From the NCBI GenBank assembly GCA_029881675.1, contig JAOUMD010000006.1, positions 1-43,641 on the forward strand: a DNA stretch of 43,641 bases, written 5' to 3'. This document shows, in pieces, positions 36,485 through 43,641 of the stretch. The notes below the pieces were generated by a model. It saw only the letters and a program-made list of their open reading frames with translations, was not told the origin of the DNA and made no database searches. Made by a program: the position numbers and the translations under genes. The DNA is from Minisyncoccota bacterium. Lineage in GTDB: Bacteria > Patescibacteriota > Microgenomatia > UBA1400 > PJMF01. Numbering within the stretch: the first letter of the stretch is position 1; each line of letters starts with the position of its first letter.

Positions 36485-37900
36485 ATGACTAACCCCGCAG
36501 TAGACCCTCAAAACTTCCGTCCGTCCAATCAAAGCTCAACAGAGTTCTCATACTCTACAGCTGGGTATAAACATATTACTAAACCTGGCCTTACTGAAGG
36601 CACAATCAGAGAAATATCATCTCTAAAAAATGAACCCAAGTGGATGCTTGATATTAGGCTAACAGCCTTTAGACAATATCAGCTCTTAAACACTCCTTCC
36701 TGGGGAGCTGATCTTTCTGGAATAGATTTTGATAACTTAAGATATTTCCTTAGAGCATCAGACGAAAAACCTAGCTGGGATGATGTTCCACCAGAAGTTA
36801 AAGAAACTTTTGACAGACTGGGTATTCCAGAAGCAGAAAGAGATGTTCTTGCTGGAGTTAAAGCACAATATGACAGTGAGGTTGTCTATGGATCACTTAA
36901 AGAAGTTTGGGAGAAAGATGGAGTCATCTTTCTTTCTATGGACGAAGGGTTAGAAAAACATCCTGACTTAGTCAAAGAATACTTTGGAAAAGTCATTGCC
37001 AGTAATGATAATAAATATGCTGCTTTAAATACGGCTGTTTGGTCTGGAGGATCATTTGTCTATATTCCCAAAGGAGTTGAGGTAAAGATGCCTTTACAGA
37101 CATATTTTAGAATCAATGCAGAGCTATCTGGACAATTTGAAAGATCATTAATCATCGTCGAAGAAGGCGCAAAAGTTCATTATGTTGAAGGATGTACTGC
37201 TCCAAACTTTTCATCAACCTCCCTCCACTCAGCTGTGGTTGAGGTTTTTGTTAAACCAGGCGCAACTTGCCAATATACTACAATTCAAAACTGGTACAAA
37301 AATATTTATAACTTAGTTACTAAACGTGCTTATGTTGAAACAGAGGGAAAAATGATTTGGACCGACTTCAATATGGGAAGCAAAGTTACTATGAAATATC
37401 CTGGCTACATTCTTGCTGGAAAGGGAGCTGTTGGAGAAACTCTCAGCATGGCACTCGCTGGTGAGGGACAACATCAAGACACTGGCTCAAAAGCTGTTCA
37501 CCTTGCTCCATATACAAGCTCCAATATTGTCTCAAAATCTATCTCAAAGAGTGGTGGAAGATCCAGTTATAGAGGCCTAGTAAAAATTGCACCAGAGGCA
37601 CATCACTGTAAATCATCTGTGATTTGTGATGCTCTAATTCTAGATCCAGAGTCCAGAACTGATACTTATCCAACTAATATTATTGAAAATAACCAGGTTG
37701 AAATGCAACATGAAGCAACAGTTAGTAAAGTTGGAGATGATCAACTATTTTACTTAATGTCCCGTGGTATTAATGAAGAAAAGGCCAAGAAAATGATTGT
37801 CAATGGATTTATCGCTGACTTAGTCAAAAAACTTCCTATGGAATATGCCATTGAAATGAACAGACTAATTGACCATGAAATGGAAGGGAGTGTCGGATAA
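36485..37900 (+). CDS. sufB: Fe-S cluster scaffold SufB
   Basis: VWSGGSFVYIPKGVEVKMPLQTYFRINAE, VHYVEGCTAP, CDALILDPESRTDTYP, EMQHEATVSKVGDDQLFYLMSRG. Confidence 0.96.
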   Translation: MTNPAVDPQNFRPSNQSSTEFSYSTAGYKHITKPGLTEGTIREISSLKNEPKWMLDIRLTAFRQYQLLNTPSWGADLSGIDFDNLRYFLRASDEKPSWDDVPPEVKETFDRLGIPEAERDVLAGVKAQYDSEVVYGSLKEVWEKDGVIFLSMDEGLEKHPDLVKEYFGKVIASNDNKYAALNTAVWSGGSFVYIPKGVEVKMPLQTYFRINAELSGQFERSLIIVEEGAKVHYVEGCTAPNFSSTSLHSAVVEVFVKPGATCQYTTIQNWYKNIYNLVTKRAYVETEGKMIWTDFNMGSKVTMKYPGYILAGKGAVGETLSMALAGEGQHQDTGSKAVHLAPYTSSNIVSKSISKSGGRSSYRGLVKIAPEAHHCKSSVICDALILDPESRTDTYPTNIIENNQVEMQHEATVSKVGDDQLFYLMSRGINEEKAKKMIVNGFIADLVKKLPMEYAIEMNRLIDHEMEGSVG

Positions 37901-38406
37901 TGAAAAAATCTTCCCTCATACCACAAACCATCATTATTGATAAAGATACTAATCATATAATTAAAAAACCTGGCCACTATATCTTTGAAATTATTAAACC
38001 TAATATCAAGGTTGATATCTTTTCTGCTCTTCAAGCAAAGGGTGATGAAGAAAAAGAATTGAATGTCGTCATTCATCATAAAGCACCAAAGACAACTGCT
38101 CAAACAACGCTCAAAGCAGTCGGTTTTGATCAATCTACTTTAATCATGAAAGCAAAGATCTTAATTGATCCAGGTTGCCAAGAAACAGAATCATTCTTAA
38201 CAGAAAGAGTTCTTCTTCTCTCAAAAGATGCACATGCAATTGCTATTCCCGACCTTGAGATTCTTACCGATGATGTTAAATGCTCACATGCGGCTAGTGT
38301 TACTCAAATACCGGAAGAACAAATCTTCTACATGACTAGTAGAGGTATCTCAAAAAAAACTGCAGAAAATATGATTGTTGAGGGTTTTTTGAAAATGGAA
38401 GAGTAA
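37900..38406 (+). CDS. sufD: Minimal SufD-like protein (168 aa, core and C-terminal region only)
   Basis: AIPDLEILTDDVKCSHAASVTQIPEEQIFYMTSRGISKKTAENMIVEGFL; 1-nt overlap with sufB. Confidence 0.8.
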   Translation: MKKSSLIPQTIIIDKDTNHIIKKPGHYIFEIIKPNIKVDIFSALQAKGDEEKELNVVIHHKAPKTTAQTTLKAVGFDQSTLIMKAKILIDPGCQETESFLTERVLLLSKDAHAIAIPDLEILTDDVKCSHAASVTQIPEEQIFYMTSRGISKKTAENMIVEGFLKMEE

Positions 38407-38423
38407 CTTCTTTTTAAATTAAT

Positions 38424-38675
38424 TTAATTGTAAAAAATTTCTACCTCAGCTTTACCACTTGTTTTAGAGACAACTTTAAAACGCGGGTATGTATCAGCTA
38501 AATCTAAAAAGGCTATCCAAGAATTTACAGTTTTTACTAAACCAATAAGTACTTCCGCCGATTCTCCCTCTTCCTGAGCTTCTTGCAGTTTCTTATAAGA
38601 ATCTTTCATTTTCTTTGTAGTAAATTTTGTTACTACCCAATCAGCTTGATTAAACAACTTGTTCTTTTCCTTCAT
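38424..38675 (-). CDS. Hypothetical protein
   Basis: 83-aa ORF with SD-like TATAGGAAT before ATG. Confidence 0.5.
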   Translation of the reverse strand: MKEKNKLFNQADWVVTKFTTKKMKDSYKKLQEAQEEGESAEVLIGLVKTVNSWIAFLDLADTYPRFKVVSKTSGKAEVEIFYN

Positions 38676-38756
38676 CTTTATTCCTATAATTTATTGACTA
38701 TATTTAAGTTTATATAGCAACAAAAGTATATCATATTGTATCAACATCATTACTAT

Positions 38757-39368
38757 TTAAACAAACTTTCTTACAAACAAATCTCGATGATGCTTATTCA
38801 CTCCATGCTCTAATATCGCCTCAGTATGTACCTTAGTTCCATAGCCAGAATTATTTTCCCACCCAAATTGAGGAAACTCTAAACCAATTTCTCTCATTAA
38901 ATTATCCCTATGATCTTTAGCAATAATACTGGCAGCTGCAATAGAATATACCTTGGAGTCTCCTTTTGTAATAAAATCTATCTCTTCTGAAATATTAAGC
39001 GGTTCTTTAAATGGTGAACCATCCATTAAGACTTGATCAAAAACCTTAATTTCTTCCAAAGCCTGATGAATAGCAAACCTAATTGCTCCTACTATTCCAA
39101 AAGAATTAATTTGCTCTACACTACCAACACCAATTGCCCAACTGACACAATTTTCTTTTATTAATTTTGAAATCTCTGAATGTTTTGATTTAGGAACTTT
39201 TTTTGAATCTCTAACTCCTGGAATTATAGTCATCTTTGGGGAAATTATGACTGCTCCAACCACAACAGGACCAGCTAGAGGACCACGGCCTACTTCATCT
39301 ATTCCTACAATTAGATTCTTTTGTTTATTCCAGTATGGTTGCTCGTATGAAAAATCTAAACCTTTCAT
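38757..39368 (-). CDS. rnhB: Ribonuclease HII
   Basis: IVGIDEVGRGPLAGPVVVGAVI, RDSKKVPKSKH, SIAAASIIAKDHRD, SGYGTKVH. Confidence 0.96.
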   Translation of the reverse strand: MKGLDFSYEQPYWNKQKNLIVGIDEVGRGPLAGPVVVGAVIISPKMTIIPGVRDSKKVPKSKHSEISKLIKENCVSWAIGVGSVEQINSFGIVGAIRFAIHQALEEIKVFDQVLMDGSPFKEPLNISEEIDFITKGDSKVYSIAAASIIAKDHRDNLMREIGLEFPQFGWENNSGYGTKVHTEAILEHGVNKHHRDLFVRKFV

Positions 39369-40499
39369 CTAAATTAGATTACCAATCCTCCACCTTGGAT
39401 TACGATCAATTTTCTCCAACTCACCTGGCTTAACAATTACCTCACCTCTCTCAAATTTCTTTGCACCAACTAACCCGATCATGGCAGCATTATCACTACA
39501 AAGTTTATTTGTATATGGAGCTCTAAATTTAATACCATATTGATTAGCTTTAAAACGAAGTATTTTCCTAAGAGTTACATTAGCAGCCACTCCTCCACCT
39601 AACCAAATTTCTTTAACATCTTCTTCTTCCAAAACTTTCTCTAATTTATACAAAATATGTCTAAAGACTCCCTTTTGTGCGCTAGCACAGACGTCATAAA
39701 CAGTTTGTTTATCCAGTCCCTTTTTTCCTTCAATGATAGCTTCTTGCTTTAACTTTATTACTAAATTTCTCGCAAATGTTTTAAGACCAGAAAAACTCAT
39801 GTTGTAATCTTTAACCTGAGTCATTGGTAAGGGAAACTTAAATCTATTTTCATCACCCTTCTTGGCAAATTCTTCAATAACAGGGCCCGCTGGATACCCT
39901 AAATAAACCATTCTTCCAATTTTGTCTAAACACTCTCCTGCAGCATCATCGATACTAAATCCAATTCTTTCATATTTGCCATATTCTTTGATTAAAACAA
40001 AATCTGTATGACCTCCAGATACAACAACTCCAAGAATTGGGAATTTAGTTTTGAGAGCTTTTTTAACTTCCTTTTCTTTTTTCTTGTTATCACCATTTTT
40101 AGTAATAGTATTCCTTTTAGCTAAAGGAGAAAGAAGATGTCCTTCGATATGGTTGACGCTGATAAATGGTTTTTTAAATTCAATCGCTATATCTTTTGCT
40201 TTATTTATCCCAACCTCCAAAGAAGGAGCTAGGCCAGGACCGACAGTCACAGCAACTGCAGCGATATCTTTCATCTTTAAACCTGCTCTTTTCAGAGCTA
40301 ACTTTACAGTTGGATCAATATTTTCTCTATGAGCTTGCTTAGCAACGGTAGGGAAAACACCTCCATATTGCTTATGAAGTTCAACTTGTGAAGCAACAAT
40401 GTTAACAAGAATTATTTCACCTCTAACAAGTGACACAGCAGTATCATCACAAGAAGTATCAATTGCTAAAATAATCGGCTCTACTTTTTTCTTACTCAT
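39369..40499 (-). CDS. tsaD: tRNA N6-threonylcarbamoyladenosine synthesis protein TsaD
   Basis: ILAIDTSCDDTAVSLV, VNHIEGHLLSPL, VVSGGHTDFVLI, DDAAGECLDKIGRMV, LGGGVAANVTLR, CSDNAAMIGLVG. Confidence 0.96.
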   Translation of the reverse strand: MSKKKVEPIILAIDTSCDDTAVSLVRGEIILVNIVASQVELHKQYGGVFPTVAKQAHRENIDPTVKLALKRAGLKMKDIAAVAVTVGPGLAPSLEVGINKAKDIAIEFKKPFISVNHIEGHLLSPLAKRNTITKNGDNKKKEKEVKKALKTKFPILGVVVSGGHTDFVLIKEYGKYERIGFSIDDAAGECLDKIGRMVYLGYPAGPVIEEFAKKGDENRFKFPLPMTQVKDYNMSFSGLKTFARNLVIKLKQEAIIEGKKGLDKQTVYDVCASAQKGVFRHILYKLEKVLEEEDVKEIWLGGGVAANVTLRKILRFKANQYGIKFRAPYTNKLCSDNAAMIGLVGAKKFERGEVIVKPGELEKIDRNPRWRIGNLI

Positions 40500-41590
40500 A
40501 TCTCTCTAATTTTTAATTCTCTATTACCCTCTTCGTTCTCACCTATTACTATTTTAACCAATTTTGCCTTTAACTTATCTTTTGTATACCTATCTATTTG
40601 ATTCCACCACTCTACAACAATGACATTCCCTGGTTTGATAATATTGAAAAAATCTAATCTCTTTAATTCTTCCTCTGAATTAATCTTCCACACATCAAGA
40701 TGATAAAAACGTCCTTCAAAATTATGTCTCATATAATCATATTCATTTACATATGAATATGTAGGTGAAGTAATAACATCATCAATTTGTAAAAACTCAG
40801 CAACTCCTTTGGTAAAGATTGTCTTTCCAACACCCAAATCTCCATCTAGTCCAATTATTAGCCCAGTTTCTTTTACATCATTCCAGTTTTTTAAGATTAA
40901 TCTTTTGGCAATGTCTTTTGTCTCTACTTCACTCTTTGAAATAAAGTCTACATCTCCTTCCTCAATCTTTACTGCCCCGGTCACTTCTTCATCGCCTTGT
41001 CTCAAAGTCATTGGAGCCGACATTGTAGTATCAATGATGGTAGAAGGTTTATTGTGAGGAAGTTCTCCTGCATCAACAATGAGATCAATTAAATCTTTTT
41101 GTTTCTGAGAGAGGTTATTTAATAAATCATCAATCTTATATGGCCTTCTCTTTCCTGAAGCATTAGCGGAAGTAGCAGTCATCGGTTTCTTAAATTTCTC
41201 CAGAAACTCTAAAACCAAAGGATAATCAGGAATTCTCACACCAAGAGTAGAAAATTCTGACTCAACCCCTTGAGCTGTTTTGCCTTTAGATTTTGAAACA
41301 ATGGTAAAAGGGCCAGGTAAGAAAGTGTCATACATCTGGCTGGCAGAATTGTTCAAAAAGACATATTCTTCAGCCATTTTCTTATCTGTGACAGCAATTG
41401 AGAGAGGTTTTCCTTCTCTTCTGGTTTTATAACTAAGCAGTTTATCTACTGCTTTTTGATTAGTTGCATCGACTCCAGCACCATAGGTAGTTTCTGTTGG
41501 AAATATAATTAACCCTCCCTTTGACAGAGTTTGGACGATAGTATCAATTACTTTTTCTTTTTTAGTGTTTTTTATAGAGATAATATTCAT
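40496..41590 (-). CDS. TsaC (YrdC-type)-TsaE (YjeE-type) fusion protein
   Basis: N-terminus GGLIIFPTETTYGAGVDATN, YKTRREGKPLSIAV, PGPFTIVSK, GVRIPDYP, TSANASG (TsaC); C-terminus IIGLDGDLGVGKTIFTKGVAEFL, SPTYSYVNEYD, FYHLDVWKI, VVEWWNQ (TsaE). Confidence 0.93.
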   Translation of the reverse strand: MNIISIKNTKKEKVIDTIVQTLSKGGLIIFPTETTYGAGVDATNQKAVDKLLSYKTRREGKPLSIAVTDKKMAEEYVFLNNSASQMYDTFLPGPFTIVSKSKGKTAQGVESEFSTLGVRIPDYPLVLEFLEKFKKPMTATSANASGKRRPYKIDDLLNNLSQKQKDLIDLIVDAGELPHNKPSTIIDTTMSAPMTLRQGDEEVTGAVKIEEGDVDFISKSEVETKDIAKRLILKNWNDVKETGLIIGLDGDLGVGKTIFTKGVAEFLQIDDVITSPTYSYVNEYDYMRHNFEGRFYHLDVWKINSEEELKRLDFFNIIKPGNVIVVEWWNQIDRYTKDKLKAKLVKIVIGENEEGNRELKIREI

Positions 41591-41643
41591 GAGTCGTTAT
41601 TATAACTTAATTTGATATAATTCCAGAGAGAGGAAGACTAAAT

Positions 41644-41994
41644 ATGATTAAACCAATAATCAAAGCAACTAATTCTAGACCTTTAAGTAAAGAAGAAGCC
41701 GAGACACTTAAGTTTTCTTTATACTTAAAAAACCGTAAGGTAGTAGGAATATCCAAAATTATGGATGATGTACTCCTATGGCCTAAGGCTAATATTGATG
41801 ACTGGGCGGAGAGATTCTCTCCAGAAGTATCAGATATGCTTGATGAATTGCTTGATGATGCTGTCTCTGTTTTTGATGGAGCAACATTGGACAAAGAATT
41901 AATGGGCCTTTTTGCAGAATTTACCGAGAACTTAAAAATTGTCACCAAACAGGTGCAAGGGGTTCTTATTACTAACCAGCCGATTGATGCATAA
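41644..41994 (+). CDS. Hypothetical protein
   Basis: 116-aa ORF with GAGAGAGGAAG SD-like stretch and upstream TATAAT. Confidence 0.6.
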   Translation: MIKPIIKATNSRPLSKEEAETLKFSLYLKNRKVVGISKIMDDVLLWPKANIDDWAERFSPEVSDMLDELLDDAVSVFDGATLDKELMGLFAEFTENLKIVTKQVQGVLITNQPIDA

Positions 41995-42042
41995 ATAAAG
42001 TCCGCTTTTGTTTATGATCTAGGCTTTGTATAATATATTATT

Positions 42043-42636
42043 ATGGAATTTGATAGACTCGTAGTTTCTTTTCTAGTAGATGAAGTCGTAGGTGGCTTCT
42101 TTATTTCAGTACCTCCAGGTCATGTTGCCTGTGTATTTGATTGTGGCAGAGGTGTTTTACCTCAAGTATGGGGACCTGGTCTTCATCTTAAAATTCCATT
42201 CTGGCAAGTAGCTAAACTTTTCAATGCTCAAGTCATTGAATACTCAATTAAAAGAGGTTTTGATATTTCAAAAAACAAAGAAGCCCTAGGAGATGCTCCA
42301 ATTGAAGTTAGTACCAAAGATAATCATGATATTTCAGTAGAAGGTTCTGTTCTGTTTAGAATAGATAAAAAGAATGCTCCAGAACTTTGGGAGAATATTG
42401 GTGAAGATATGGTCTCTAAAGTTGTTAGACCTTTTTCTAGTAGTAGAATAAGTGCTGTCTTTTCAGAATTAACACTAGATCAAATTAAGAAAAATAGAGC
42501 GGAAGTAGAAAAGATTGTCAAAGATGACATCAATCACTATTTCAGAGATAGAGGTCTTGATTGTGAAGGTTTCCTTCTAGCAGGAATTAAAGAAGTTGGT
42601 GGACATGGACACTCTTCTTCTGAAGATAAAGAATAA
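42043..42636 (+). CDS. SPFH/prohibitin-domain protein
   Basis: SVPPGHVACVFDCGRGVLPQVWGPGLHLKIPFWQ, VSTKDNHDISVEGSVLFRID. Confidence 0.85.
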   Translation: MEFDRLVVSFLVDEVVGGFFISVPPGHVACVFDCGRGVLPQVWGPGLHLKIPFWQVAKLFNAQVIEYSIKRGFDISKNKEALGDAPIEVSTKDNHDISVEGSVLFRIDKKNAPELWENIGEDMVSKVVRPFSSSRISAVFSELTLDQIKKNRAEVEKIVKDDINHYFRDRGLDCEGFLLAGIKEVGGHGHSSSEDKE

Positions 42637-42658
42637 TTAGTATTAAAAAAAATAATTT

Positions 42659-42683
42659 AAAGACTCCCTAGGGGTCTTTTTTT
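42659..42683 (+). terminator. Intrinsic terminator
   Basis: AAAGACTCC-CTA-GGGGTCTTTTTTT. Confidence 0.8.
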
Positions 42684-42703
42684 ATATCAATTCAATTAAG
42701 TGC

Positions 42704-42741
42704 TTGACTTATAATTAGCAGTCTATTAGGATAACTGCTAC
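42704..42741 (+). promoter_or_regulatory. groES promoter with overlapping CIRCE-like operator
   Basis: TTGACT (42704-42709), 17 nt, TAGGAT (42727-42732); TTAGCAGTC-N9-AACTGCTAC at 42715-42741. Confidence 0.65.
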
Positions 42742-42809
42742 CTATTCGTCAAGAATGTTTTTCAATAGGTTTAATTAACTTTTATAAATTATTTTAATCA
42801 AGGAAGTAT

Positions 42810-43115
42810 ATGTCCGACCTTTCAATCAAAAAAATATCACCTCTAGCTGGATATGTTCTAGTAGAACCAGCAGAGAATGTTACCCAAACTAAATCTGGAA
42901 TCTATATTCCAGGAAATGATAGTGAAAAACCACAGCATGGAACTGTCATTGCTGTTGGAGACTCAATCTGGGAATCAGGAGTAAAAGAAATCTCTTGCCC
43001 TGTTAAAGTAGGCGCAAAAGTCATCTACAAAAAATGGGGTACTAATGAATTCAAAGTCGGTGACACAGAATTAATGTTCATCAAGTTTGAAGACTTACTT
43101 GCTCAAGTAAAATAA
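42810..43115 (+). CDS. groES: Co-chaperonin GroES
   Basis: KISPLAGYVLVEPAE, SGIYIPGNDSEKPQHGTVIAVG; SD AAGGAAG. Confidence 0.95.
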   Translation: MSDLSIKKISPLAGYVLVEPAENVTQTKSGIYIPGNDSEKPQHGTVIAVGDSIWESGVKEISCPVKVGAKVIYKKWGTNEFKVGDTELMFIKFEDLLAQVK

Positions 43116-43159
43116 TAAATTCATATATATATAAATAATTAACTTAATAGAACAAATAA

Positions 43160-43641
<482 letters not shown>

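Noticed and set aside
37750-38133. 127-aa minus ORF antisense to sufB/sufD
   Set aside because: Composition typical of a shadow ORF (Phe/Ile/Cys-rich); sense strand is clearly coding.
41607-41948. 113-aa minus ORF antisense to 41644..41994
   Set aside because: The + ORF has an SD-like stretch and a -10; the minus ORF is Ser-rich with no support.

Overview
This is a gene-dense, AT-rich bacterial chromosomal window. The gene content and the very short or absent leaders suggest a Patescibacteria/CPR-type genome; that placement is an inference, not something I tested. Standard code 11 gives full-length proteins. I recognise housekeeping genes (sufC, sufB, a very short sufD, pnp, trpS, trpB, a Xer-type recombinase, ftsB/divIC-like, lgt, pth, rnhB, tsaD, a tsaC-tsaE fusion, groES, partial groEL and one CAU tRNA). 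Between them are accessory surface-glycan and lipid genes: glycosyltransferases, a carbamoyltransferase/DUF5989/SGNH-hydrolase neighbourhood, an ASST-like protein and a PlsC-like acyltransferase. Items most worth a second look: (1) the carbamoyltransferase module, including a 47-aa DUF5989-like ORF missing from the ORF track; (2) a recurring -10 hexamer 6-9 nt before start codons lacking Shine-Dalgarno sequences, implying leaderless mRNAs; (3) two domain fusions, Gfo/Idh/MocA-SDR and TsaC-TsaE; (4) a structured pnp leader that appears to sequester its own SD; (5) a CIRCE-like operator overlapping the groES promoter; (6) a Trp-codon-containing small ORF just before trpB; (7) a glycosyltransferase broken by a -1 frameshift at an A5 tract. 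No CRISPR array, rRNA or transposon was seen. All family calls come from reading motifs; no search was run.
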